Below, in pieces: positions 36,572 through 45,164 of a stretch of DNA of 64,000 bases (position 1 is the stretch's first letter; the number at the start of each line of letters is the position of its first letter). The DNA is from Lacipirellulaceae bacterium (GTDB lineage: Bacteria > Planctomycetota > Planctomycetia > Pirellulales > Lacipirellulaceae): the NCBI GenBank assembly GCA_040218535.1, contig JAVJRG010000012.1:248001-312000 (forward strand), written 5' to 3'. A program made the translations under genes and the position numbers. The notes beneath the pieces were generated by a model. The model worked only from the letters and a program-made list of their open reading frames with translations. It was not told the origin of the DNA and ran no database searches.

Positions 36572-36687
36572 GTAGCCCTGTCGCTCCGCGACAGGAACCG
36601 CGAAAGCTGTGCAGTGCTTCTGATCCGGAAAAGGAATGTAGCGTGTCGAACGGTCCTGGCTTTGCTACCGCGGAGCGGTAGGGCTAC
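36572..36687. repeat. 116-bp REP-like element, copy 2 of the GTAGCCCT family
   Basis: Inverted ends start 5'-GTAGCCCT, as at 10629-10743. Stems are CCTGTCGC/GCGACAGG on the left and CTACCGC/GCGGTAG on the right, so stem positions vary between copies but stay paired. It lies 91 bp upstream of the DUF4914 start. Confidence 0.85.
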
Positions 36688-36778
36688 ATGTACCGACTAT
36701 TTCACCCGCCCCAGGGCATGGTACAATCACCGATTCGTCCCAACCACAACGCCCTCAGCCATTACGAAAGCCCCCGCC

Positions 36779-38722
36779 ATGCCCCTCTCTGCTCTCCCTG
36801 AACTTACTCTCTCCAACAGCGCTATGTCTGTGCTGGAAGCGGCGGAAAAGGCGGGCCGTTTGCATCTGGCCGGCAGCGTCGAGGAGTTGGTCCAACTTGC
36901 CACGCCTGATGCCTCGCTGGGCCTCGGGGAAGTCGCCCCCGATGGTCGTTACACGGTTGGTTACGACGTCGATGGCAAGTTCCGCCCCGAAGTCGAGGTC
37001 TGCCAAATCAAGAACGGCGTCGCCGCCAACTATCTCGAAGCGTACATGCGTCGTCGCGACCCGAACTGCATGGTCGTGGGCGATGATACCGTCACTGATA
37101 AGCCGACCTACCAGGAGCGGTTCAACGAGCCATTCAACGACTTACGCGAAGCAACGCTTGACTGGCTCCGCGAGCAACCGATCGCGGCATTCTTCTTTCG
37201 CACCGGTTTACCGGATAAGCCGCTCAACGCGGTGGCGATTGCTCCGGCCAATGCAGGCTTCTTTGCTTTGGGCCTAGCCATGCTGCAAGGCATCGTGCCT
37301 TTGGATGAAGTGAAGGCCGAAGGGGCGAACTACAACCATGAAGCGGTTCTCTACATCGCCCCGCCGTTTCGCCACACGAAGTTCGATGGCAAGCAGGTAG
37401 TCGTTCATAACCGCCGCTTCGAGCAAGAAAACGACTTCAATCTCCACGAGTTGTTCTCCTATAACCTTTACCCCGGTCCTTCGGCGAAGAAGGGCGTCTA
37501 CGGAATGTTGCTCACCCTGGGTGAGCGCGATGAGGAACCTTGGACGACGGCGCATTGCTCGACGGTTGAAGTCGTCACGCCGTATGAAAACTCGACCGTG
37601 ATTATGCACGAGGGGGCTTCGGGTGGCGGCAAGAGCGAAATGCTCGAACACATGCACCGCGAACGCGACGGTACACTGCTGTTGGGCACCAACACCATCA
37701 CCGGCGACACACGCAAGCTCACCATGCCCCGGGGTTGCGATCTACGTCCCGTGACCGACGACATGGCCCTCTGCCATTCCGCTTTGCAACATCACGACGG
37801 CCCGCAGAAGAAACTCACGCTAATCGACGCGGAAAACGCTTGGTTCGTGCGTGTGAACCATATCGACCATTACGGCATCGATCCACAGCTTGAACGGCTG
37901 ACCATCGACCCGCCTGGTCCGCTGCTGTTCTTGAACATTGATGCGCAGCCCGCTTCAACGGCGCTCATCTGGGAACACAAAATGGACGACCCCGAGACGC
38001 CCTGTCCGAATCCACGGGTCGTCGTTCCTCGCAAATTCGTTCCAAACGTCGTGAGCGAACCGGTAACGGTCGACATCCGCAGTTTCGGCGTCCGTTGTCC
38101 TCCCTGCACCGCCGAGAAGCCGACCTACGGCATCCTCGGCCTGTTCCATGTCTTGCCGCCATCCCTAGCTTGGCTCTGGCGTTTGGTTGCCCCGCGAGGT
38201 CACGGTAATCCTTCGATCGTCGATCAAGGCGGCATGCAATCAGAAGGCGTCGGCTCGTTCTGGCCGTTTGCTACCGGGCGGAAAGTCGATCAGGCGAACA
38301 TCCTGCTCGACCAAATCATGGACACGTCGAGTACGCAATTCGTGCTGATCCCCAACCAGCACGTCGGCTGTTGGAAAGTCGGCTTCGCTCCGCAATGGGT
38401 CACCCGCGAGTACCTCGCCCGCCGGGGTGCCACGCCATTCAAGACCGAGGACCTCAAAGCAAGCCGCTGCCCACTGTTGGGTTACAACAAAGAGACGATC
38501 CAAGTCGAAGGCCAGACGATCGGCAGTTGGTTCATGGATGTCGCCAACCAACCCGAAGTCGGCGAAGCCGCTTACGACGCTGGGGCAAAACTGCTGACCG
38601 ACTTCTTCCACCAGCAGGTGAAAGAGTTCCTCGTCGACGACCTCGACCCGCACGGACGGAAGATCATCCAGGCGTGCCTGGACGGGGCATCGGCGGAGGA
38701 TTATGTGGGGCTGGGAAGTTAA
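36779..38722 (+). CDS. DUF4914 family protein with P-loop-like motif
   Basis: 647 residues from the ATG at 36779; codons upstream lie in the repeat and have no homology. The body matches the DUF4914 family (YEAYMRRRDPN-like LEAYMRRRDPNCMVVGDD near 95-112 and PFNDLREATLDWL). A glycine-rich motif EGASGGGKSEM, with K285, resembles the phosphate-binding loop of phosphoenolpyruvate carboxykinase. Further conserved patches are TLIDAENAWFVRVNHID, PRVVVPRKFVP and LIPNQHVGCWKVGF. No function is established for this family, so an ATP- or nucleotide-dependent role is only an inference. It is not linked to an evident pathway gene nearby. Confidence 0.82.
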   Translation: MPLSALPELTLSNSAMSVLEAAEKAGRLHLAGSVEELVQLATPDASLGLGEVAPDGRYTVGYDVDGKFRPEVEVCQIKNGVAANYLEAYMRRRDPNCMVVGDDTVTDKPTYQERFNEPFNDLREATLDWLREQPIAAFFFRTGLPDKPLNAVAIAPANAGFFALGLAMLQGIVPLDEVKAEGANYNHEAVLYIAPPFRHTKFDGKQVVVHNRRFEQENDFNLHELFSYNLYPGPSAKKGVYGMLLTLGERDEEPWTTAHCSTVEVVTPYENSTVIMHEGASGGGKSEMLEHMHRERDGTLLLGTNTITGDTRKLTMPRGCDLRPVTDDMALCHSALQHHDGPQKKLTLIDAENAWFVRVNHIDHYGIDPQLERLTIDPPGPLLFLNIDAQPASTALIWEHKMDDPETPCPNPRVVVPRKFVPNVVSEPVTVDIRSFGVRCPPCTAEKPTYGILGLFHVLPPSLAWLWRLVAPRGHGNPSIVDQGGMQSEGVGSFWPFATGRKVDQANILLDQIMDTSSTQFVLIPNQHVGCWKVGFAPQWVTREYLARRGATPFKTEDLKASRCPLLGYNKETIQVEGQTIGSWFMDVANQPEVGEAAYDAGAKLLTDFFHQQVKEFLVDDLDPHGRKIIQACLDGASAEDYVGLGS

Positions 38723-38759
38723 TCGGCCACCGAATCTACCGAGCCTACTTCGATCAAAC

Positions 38760-41012
38760 TTATAGATCGAAATTGAACGTCCGCGACAGATACCGACCTA
38801 GTCGAGCCGCCACGGTGCGTGGCTCCGTTTCGATGCGTGCTTGGCCGATCAGTCCGTGGCGGAGTAAGCCTTGGGGATCGCTTAGGCGGGCTTGGGCTCG
38901 GTAGGCTTTTTCGATGGGGCGGGTGACGCCGTCGGCGTCGGGTTGGGAGGGAAGCGGGCCGCCGCTGGTACTTGCCAAACGTGGTGGGGCGACGTCGAGT
39001 TCTTCGTTGCTGGCGACGTACTCCACTTCGGTTACGTACACGTGGTAGACGCTCTCCTCGAACATGATCCGCACCTCTTGCCCGCGGCGGACGTCGGCAA
39101 TGTCGTCTTGGTTGATCACCAGCACGGCATCCCACTCTTTCGGGTCGCCGATCTGGCAAAGCAGGTTCTGCGGTCCGTCGGGGGTGAGCAGCGCGCCAAG
39201 GTTCTTCTTATCCAAGGGAGAACCGTACCAAGTGGCGAGTTCTTCCTCTTTGTCGCCGGGGGGTTCGGGAACGCGGAGTGGTGGGATGACGGTGCCGTCG
39301 ATTGGCGCGGTGATTCGCAAACGGTCGCGATCTTTGAGTCTTTGGGTGAGTTGTTCCTCAGTCGCGGCAAGTTTCTCGCGGACGACTCGCAGTTCGAGGG
39401 TGGCTTGCTCGCCCCCTTCGCGGAAGCGCATCCCCTTGAGCGTCTTCACCTGAGTTTCGAGCGAGGCTTTTTCTCCTTCAAGCCGCTTGATGGCCATTTC
39501 CAGATCGACGTTGGTCAACTGGGCGAGGAGGTCTCCTTTTTTGACGACCGTACCCGGTTCGACGGCCCACTCCAATGTGCCGGGCGCTTCGATGTAGACG
39601 CTCTCTGCGCCGTGCGGCTCCAGCTCGAAGAGGGCGATCACCTTCGAAGGCAATGGCACCAAGAACAAGGTTGAGATCAGTCCCGCGATGATCAGCAGCG
39701 AGACGAACATACGCAGGCGTTTCACTTTTTGGATTCTCCCGGGAACGCGGAAAAACTTGAAGAGTTTCACAAAGGGCATCACGACCAAGCCGTATAGCGA
39801 AGCACAAGCGATCGCTTGGCCGAGGACTTTCAGGCCGTACGGTTCGAAGACTTTATTCAAGAAGTACAGAATGGAGAGCAGGATCACCCAGCGATAGATA
39901 AACGACGCGACGGTGTAGAGTGCGAAGAGCGTTTGATGCCGTTTAGGAAGAAACGGATCTTCTTGTTCTTCGAGACCGAGGCACCACTTACCGAGCTTTC
40001 GGTTGAGGATCGAACTAGATTTTTGGCGGAGGTTGGGTATCTCCAGGATATCGCTAAGGATGTAGTAGCCATCGTAGCGGAGCAGCGGGTTGGCGTTGAA
40101 TAGAATCGTACTGACCGAGCTGACGAACATCACGTTCAGGCACATATAGTTCAGCCAGCCGGGCTCGCTAAACCACCAGATGAAGGTGGCAACCGAGGCA
40201 ATCACGACCTCGACGTACATCCCGGCAGCACCGATCGCTGCCCGATGCCAACGGTTGGGCAGCATCCAAGAGTCGCTCACGTTGCAGTACAGGCAAGGCG
40301 TGAGCACGAGGAACATCACGCCCATCTCATGGCACTCGCCGCCGAAATGTTTGCAAGAGAGCCCGTGGCCGAACTCGTGGATGACCTTGGTGACCATCAA
40401 CACGCTACCAAGCACCAGCCAGTTTTTCGCGGCAAAGAACGAGTGAAAATCGGGCAGGCGTGATTGGAAAACGTCGAACTGCACGATCACTAACGTGGCG
40501 GCAGCCAAGGCCAGCATGCAGCTTAGAATTGTCGCGGTTGGGGTGAAAAACCAACTGACCCAGGGGTACAACCCATTGAGGATTCGCTCTGGGTCGAACC
40601 CGCGGAAACGGAAAGCGAGGACGTTACTTAAAGAGCCGATGAGCTCTTTGCGTTTCTTCTCGTCGCGCCGTTCTTTGAGCTGAACGCCCTGCCCCGAAGC
40701 ATCGGAGAGCACGAGGCCGCTCTTGTGGAGCATGCCGATGAAGTTTTGGAGTTCCTCGACACGGATGGTCTGCGGTGGAAAGTCCGCCTCGAACTGCTCG
40801 GCAATCTCTTCGAGGCTCGACTCACCATCAAGCATCTGCAGGATGGCAAACTCTTCTTCCTCGAAGCGGTAATACTGCAGGCTAACAGGCTCTTTCACAA
40901 CCCAATAATTGCGGCCCTGGTAGCGCTGCTTGCGTGCCGTTAAGTCAGGCCTAACGCGAATGGCAAGCCGCCGCGACGAGCTGGAGACGATGCTGTCAGC
41001 GAGGGTTGCCAT
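38760..41012 (-). CDS. PqqD-like / M50 site-2 protease-like / HlyD adaptor fusion
   Basis: 750 residues in three parts. The first (about 30-105) is a PqqD-like winged-helix fold (YYRFEEEEFAILQMLDG, LEEIAEQFEADFPP). The second (150-440) is an M50-type membrane metalloprotease-like region with HEFGHG, H212-E213-H216, the second zinc-site motif NPLLRYDG (N308-D314) and about six hydrophobic segments. The third (450-740) is a HlyD-type lipoyl/coiled-coil adaptor (APGTLEWAVEPGTVVKKGDLLA, ITAPIDGTVIPPLRVPEP). Related fusions accompany peptide maturation and export systems. It is the last gene of a minus-strand operon after the two HlyD genes. Confidence 0.88.
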   Translation of the reverse strand: MATLADSIVSSSSRRLAIRVRPDLTARKQRYQGRNYWVVKEPVSLQYYRFEEEEFAILQMLDGESSLEEIAEQFEADFPPQTIRVEELQNFIGMLHKSGLVLSDASGQGVQLKERRDEKKRKELIGSLSNVLAFRFRGFDPERILNGLYPWVSWFFTPTATILSCMLALAAATLVIVQFDVFQSRLPDFHSFFAAKNWLVLGSVLMVTKVIHEFGHGLSCKHFGGECHEMGVMFLVLTPCLYCNVSDSWMLPNRWHRAAIGAAGMYVEVVIASVATFIWWFSEPGWLNYMCLNVMFVSSVSTILFNANPLLRYDGYYILSDILEIPNLRQKSSSILNRKLGKWCLGLEEQEDPFLPKRHQTLFALYTVASFIYRWVILLSILYFLNKVFEPYGLKVLGQAIACASLYGLVVMPFVKLFKFFRVPGRIQKVKRLRMFVSLLIIAGLISTLFLVPLPSKVIALFELEPHGAESVYIEAPGTLEWAVEPGTVVKKGDLLAQLTNVDLEMAIKRLEGEKASLETQVKTLKGMRFREGGEQATLELRVVREKLAATEEQLTQRLKDRDRLRITAPIDGTVIPPLRVPEPPGDKEEELATWYGSPLDKKNLGALLTPDGPQNLLCQIGDPKEWDAVLVINQDDIADVRRGQEVRIMFEESVYHVYVTEVEYVASNEELDVAPPRLASTSGGPLPSQPDADGVTRPIEKAYRAQARLSDPQGLLRHGLIGQARIETEPRTVAARLGRYLSRTFNFDL

Positions 41013-41130
41013 TTGGAGAAAGTAGGAGGTAGAGAGGTGAAAGTAGAGAGGATGATTGGTAGCCTGCGAGCTACGTCTCGCCCGGAATGATACACAGACA
41101 ATTCACTTGCTTGAGCTACGTGTTAGTAAA

Positions 41131-42054
41131 CTACTTCGCACCTTGAGTTGGTTTCATCGCGGTTTCGCTCACGTGGATGGTCATCGATGCTTGCAGGCCG
41201 GGGCGGACGAGCCAGTAGTCGCCGGTACGCTGGTTCGCAATTTCAGCGCGGACGAGGTATTGGCCGTCAGACTGGACCGATTGGCTGACATAGATCACTC
41301 GGCCTTCAAAAGAAGCCTGGCGACCACGGGCCAGATTCACTCGCACCGTGACTGGCTTGCGAGCCACGTCAACGGGGTCGAATTCGGCCGAGTCTACAAA
41401 GCATTCGACCTGCATCGTCTCAAGCTTGAGCAATCGGAGGATCGGCTCGCCCGGATTAAGCCACTCGGATTGATGCTTGTAGAGTGTTTGCACGTCGCCA
41501 TCGAAGGGGGCGCGGATGACGCGACGATCGACGGCCATCTTCGCAGCATCCAGTTCGGCCAGCTTCACGTCAGCATCTTTGCCGGCGAGGAACTGGTCTT
41601 TCTCAGCCTTTTCAATTTGCAAGATCGACCGTTCCCAATCGAGCTTTTTGCGGCGGAGTTGAATTTCAGCGACGGCTCCCGGGTTGCTGCGATTCGCCTG
41701 GAGATCCTGTTCCCAGTCAGTCTTTGCCACAGCAGCGGCTTTGCGAGCGTACTTTTCCTCAATTTTGTCGTCAGCGCGAGCTCGGGCCGCTTCTAAACTG
41801 AACTCGGCCACCTTGAGTTGTGCCTGAGGCATCCGGTCGTCAATGCGACCAATGACATCCCCTTTTTTCACGCGAGAACCTTCGCGGACGAGCAGTTCGA
41901 TGAGCACGCCTTCTTCTTCGCCGGGAATGTCGATATCGTCCTGAACTTTAACGCGAACATCGTTGAACGTGGGGTCGCCCTCGTAGCGGGAATTCTGGGC
42001 GTAACTGTTGGCAGCTAGGAGGAAAGCCAAGGCGATGGGGACGAAGGTTTTCAT
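41131..42054 (-). CDS. HlyD-family periplasmic adaptor
   Basis: 307 residues from the ATG at 42054, which begins a signal peptide (FVPIALAFLLAANSYAQ). The adaptor has a lipoyl half-motif (VREGSRVKKGDVIGRIDD), a long helical hairpin with coiled coil (AEFSLEAARARADDKIEEKYARKAAAVAK), a second lipoyl half (RAPFDGDVQTLYKHQSEWLNPG) and a beta-barrel region (RKPVTVRVNLARGRQASFEGRVIYVS). This is the fold of efflux-pump or type I secretion adaptors. The upstream GAF-HlyD gene ends within 71 bp. Its partners probably include the other two genes of the operon. Confidence 0.88.
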   Translation of the reverse strand: MKTFVPIALAFLLAANSYAQNSRYEGDPTFNDVRVKVQDDIDIPGEEEGVLIELLVREGSRVKKGDVIGRIDDRMPQAQLKVAEFSLEAARARADDKIEEKYARKAAAVAKTDWEQDLQANRSNPGAVAEIQLRRKKLDWERSILQIEKAEKDQFLAGKDADVKLAELDAAKMAVDRRVIRAPFDGDVQTLYKHQSEWLNPGEPILRLLKLETMQVECFVDSAEFDPVDVARKPVTVRVNLARGRQASFEGRVIYVSQSVQSDGQYLVRAEIANQRTGDYWLVRPGLQASMTIHVSETAMKPTQGAK

Positions 42055-42124
42055 AGTTCGATTCCCTATTCTGTTCATGCCTAAGGAGTTCATGGGAGCG
42101 AGGTACGCGGCGTACCCTACATGC

Positions 42125-44302
42125 CTAGAGGCGAAATAAAATTCGCGACTGAATGAACTCAAATAAATCGTGGAATAATACATACCCGACCGGGCGGGTG
42201 CCGCAGTCGATTTTGACTTTGACATCTTGGCCAACTTTCAAGTCGTTGACGATGTCGTTGATACCGAGCTGATTCTTCAGCAAGGCTTGGTCAAAGGAGG
42301 CGGTCATGCGGACGGTGTTTCCCTGGTCGCCGTGGACTTCGGCGGAGGTGTGGATCTCCTGGACGGTGCCTTCCAGTTTCTCGCCGGGATGGGTGGCGAG
42401 AATGAAAGTGAGTTTCAGTTTCGCGCCGGGATCTTTCTCTTGCAGTTTTTGTAAGCGCTCAATGACATGACCCATCTTCGACTCCGGGACGAAGATATCG
42501 AGTTCCCAATCTTGGGTCGGATCGGCGACTTCCATCAATTGCTGACCCTTGCGCACCGGTCGACCCTTGAGCCGTTCTTCGACGCGCCAGGTGACAACTT
42601 TCCCATCGATCGGGCTGCGAACTTGCAGACCTTCGCGTTTCTTATCAAGCAAGCGCCGTTGGGCCTCGTAGCTGTCCATCACTTTCAGGAGCTGCTTGAT
42701 CTCGCCCGTGACTTGGGCCATGTCGGCTTCGCTTGCCCGGGAACGCTGATCGAGCATCATCTCGCGTCGTTTTCGTGCCGCGGCGATCTGCTCAGAGGTT
42801 TTCTGTAATTCACCGTCTAACGAAGCGGCTTCCGCTTCGAGATCGGTGGATCGCATTTCAGCGACCACATCTTTTTCCTTAACCGGCGAGTTCAGGGAAA
42901 CCTTGACGTCTTCGATGGTGCCATCCAGATCAGCGAACACATTGCGGCGAACCTCGGGCAAAAGCTGGCCGTCGGCGACCATGGTGAAGTCATATGGCAC
43001 GAGGATCGCCGCGGCAATCAAACCGGCCAGTACGATGGTCGCGGCGATCGTTTTGGGGAGGTTACGGGCGGTCGTCAGCACGCGGCTTTTGCCGATGAAC
43101 TTCCACAGCGGCAGCAGGAACAGGCCCTCGTGCGATTGGGCGTTGGTCAGCGATGTAGCGCTGTGCTTGCGCACGACATCGACTCGTTGCATCAGGCCAT
43201 CGGGGGGGCGGCTATCGACGAGTTGCTCAATGATGATCGCCCCGAGCATGTTCTCCTTCTTACGACGGTTTTCCTTGTCATCCTCGTTGGGATCGGCTTC
43301 TCGCAGCGGCAGCACCGAAAGCTGTTTGGTGTGCGATTCGTCAACGTATGCGTTGACCGCTTTCTCCACTTGAGGCGCTAGATCCGAAGTGTCGCCGGTG
43401 TACCAAAGGTCCTCTCCGCTCTTGCAAACCACTTTGGAGAGGTTTCGCAAAAGACGAACAACGTTGGAACGCTTATCGAAAGTATCTTGCCCGCTGATCG
43501 ACTCAACGACGTATTTGGTACCCTTCTTGAGGACGACCGTTACGCGATCGCAACCAATCAGCCGGCGACCTTCATTGGCAATCGTGTAGGCCGTCTCGCG
43601 GGAATCGAGGTGCTGGTGAACTTGCGAGGTGAACGACTCGAGTTGTTCCCAAAGCGTTTGCTTGGTGGCAAAATGGCGGAGGCGGCGAGTCTTCAGGTAC
43701 TCGCCGGCCAGCTCACACAGTTGCATCAGAAAACGCAAATAGCCGCGCTGCGTGGTCGGGCGTGCGCCGGGACGTTGGAAGACTTCCACCAGACCGTCCA
43801 CGCCACGGTCGGTCTGAATCGGCGCGACGACTAAGAGGTGATCTGTGGGGTTGGCGGCAACGTGGTCGTCATCATCCCCTTCGCCACCCGAGCCGGAATG
43901 GGGGGCAACGAGCGTCGGCTCGCCTTTCTTGGCGATATCTTCCAAGAGACGAGCGTGCTGCATCTGGGCGGCCGGATTATCGGCGAGCCCTGAGCCCCGA
44001 AGGTTCGACTGATACTCGAGTTTGAAGCCGGTCGTTTCGTCGATGCTCCAGACGACGCCACCGATGGCAGCGAGAGCAGCGACGGCCCGGTCGAGCAGGC
44101 CCGCATAGAACTCAGCCGTCTCGACATCGCTCTTAGAGAGCTCGACGACTTCCTGGACGAGACCTTGAATCTCCTGTTTTGCGCGATTGACATCATCTCC
44201 GTCCGGCATCGACGCGCTCGCACTGGGAGTTTCGGTAGAATTCGACACGGGGTGGTTTGCCGGAGAGGTCGTAGTAATGGCTTTATTGAGGGAGCTACAC
44301 AA
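42125..44302 (-). CDS. GAF-domain and HlyD-type membrane-fusion protein
   Basis: 725 residues from a TTG at 44302; an ATG at 44209 (MPDGDD) would remove a 31-residue Ser/Thr-rich tail and is equally plausible. The first half is cytoplasmic, with two GAF-like domains (AAIGGVVWSIDETTGFKLEY to GVDGLVEVFQRP; and SRETAYTIANEGRRLIGCDRVTVVL). A membrane segment follows near residue 430 (TIAATIVLAGLIAAAILVP), then an extracytoplasmic HlyD-type adaptor (GTIEDVKVSLNSPVKEKDVVAEM, VRSPIDGKVVTWRVEERLKG). GAF domains bind small molecules or partners, so adaptor assembly or export may be signal-dependent. This is the first gene of the operon. Confidence 0.85.
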   Translation of the reverse strand: MCSSLNKAITTTSPANHPVSNSTETPSASASMPDGDDVNRAKQEIQGLVQEVVELSKSDVETAEFYAGLLDRAVAALAAIGGVVWSIDETTGFKLEYQSNLRGSGLADNPAAQMQHARLLEDIAKKGEPTLVAPHSGSGGEGDDDDHVAANPTDHLLVVAPIQTDRGVDGLVEVFQRPGARPTTQRGYLRFLMQLCELAGEYLKTRRLRHFATKQTLWEQLESFTSQVHQHLDSRETAYTIANEGRRLIGCDRVTVVLKKGTKYVVESISGQDTFDKRSNVVRLLRNLSKVVCKSGEDLWYTGDTSDLAPQVEKAVNAYVDESHTKQLSVLPLREADPNEDDKENRRKKENMLGAIIIEQLVDSRPPDGLMQRVDVVRKHSATSLTNAQSHEGLFLLPLWKFIGKSRVLTTARNLPKTIAATIVLAGLIAAAILVPYDFTMVADGQLLPEVRRNVFADLDGTIEDVKVSLNSPVKEKDVVAEMRSTDLEAEAASLDGELQKTSEQIAAARKRREMMLDQRSRASEADMAQVTGEIKQLLKVMDSYEAQRRLLDKKREGLQVRSPIDGKVVTWRVEERLKGRPVRKGQQLMEVADPTQDWELDIFVPESKMGHVIERLQKLQEKDPGAKLKLTFILATHPGEKLEGTVQEIHTSAEVHGDQGNTVRMTASFDQALLKNQLGINDIVNDLKVGQDVKVKIDCGTRPVGYVLFHDLFEFIQSRILFRL

Positions 44303-44497
44303 CTTTCAACACTCTAATTCTTCTGCGTTTTCAGGCAAACGTCAAACAAAGCGAGGAGAAGATTGGTTGAATGATTCCTCCGGACGGCGACTTGGAGCGA
44401 TTAGGGGCGATTGGGGCCGAATAATCGGCAAACTCGGCAAGTGATGAACTTTGCGGACGAAAGAGTGCCACGCCAGACTGGCTCAGAAGGGCCGGAT

Positions 44498-44526
44498 TGG
44501 ACGTAACCTGCAAAACTGCTAGAATT
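44498..44526 (+). promoter_or_regulatory. Putative sigma-70-type promoter for infA
   Basis: TTGGAC (44498-44503) and TAGAAT (44521-44526) are separated by 17 bases, about 84 bp before the infA start. The -10 is close to consensus, but the -35 is weak. The rest of the 44303-44609 gap shows nothing recognisable. Confidence 0.3.
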
Positions 44527-44609
44527 TAGCCCAATTCGAGGCGAGAGTTGTGACTGAGGCATAGTCGCGGCGGCTGGCCATATTTCACAGATGAGGATTC
44601 CGCATTTCG

Positions 44610-44834
44610 ATGGCAAAAGAAAAAGAAGAAGCTCTGGAAGTCGAGGGGGTGGTTACCCAAGCCCTCGCCAACACGCGATTCCGTGTTGAAATTGAGGGGG
44701 GACATATCGTCCAGGCACATGTGGCCGGGCGGATGCGTAAGCACTTTATTCGTATCGTGCCAGGGGACAAGGTCCGCGTGGAGCTTTCTCCCTACGATCT
44801 GACCAAAGGCCGCATTACTTACCGCGAACGCTGA
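44610..44834 (+). CDS. infA: Translation initiation factor IF-1
   Basis: 74 residues, the standard size. The OB-fold sequence is [19 protein letters not shown], then [19 protein letters not shown] and [22 protein letters not shown], a near-perfect match to bacterial IF-1. It binds the A site of the 30S subunit and helps IF-2 and IF-3 in initiation. It stands alone, unlike the ribosomal-protein operon context in many bacteria. Confidence 0.97.
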   Translation: MAKEKEEALEVEGVVTQALANTRFRVEIEGGHIVQAHVAGRMRKHFIRIVPGDKVRVELSPYDLTKGRITYRER

Positions 44835-44857
44835 TTTGCAACCCCTAGATGTGATGC

Positions 44858-44929
44858 AAGCACGAAGCGCAAGCGAGTCTCTCAAGCAGAATCTGCGGGA
44901 ACGCGAGACTCTGTTGCGCTTCGTGCTTT
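44858..44929. repeat. Inverted repeat after infA
   Basis: Ends of 22-23 bp (AGCACGAAGCGCAAG type) match as inverted repeats except at two positions. The stretch 44930-45164 downstream contains no gene I can support. Confidence 0.75.
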
Positions 44930-45164
44930 CGTTAGCTGCTTAAAGTTCGTGGCAAATAACGGTTTTTCTAGCAAGACAGTCCCCACCACCGGCGAAAGCC
45001 ACTATATTTTGAGGTCGCCCCAGTAACGTGACCAATGACCCTTTCAGGAGTTTCGTGGGGAACTCCGACCCTCGTTACTGCGTACTGACTTGATGCAAGC
45101 CAGTCCCCCTGGCGACCCAACATCCTAGCGACCCAACCTCAACCCCCCTCGGGAGATCACGACG

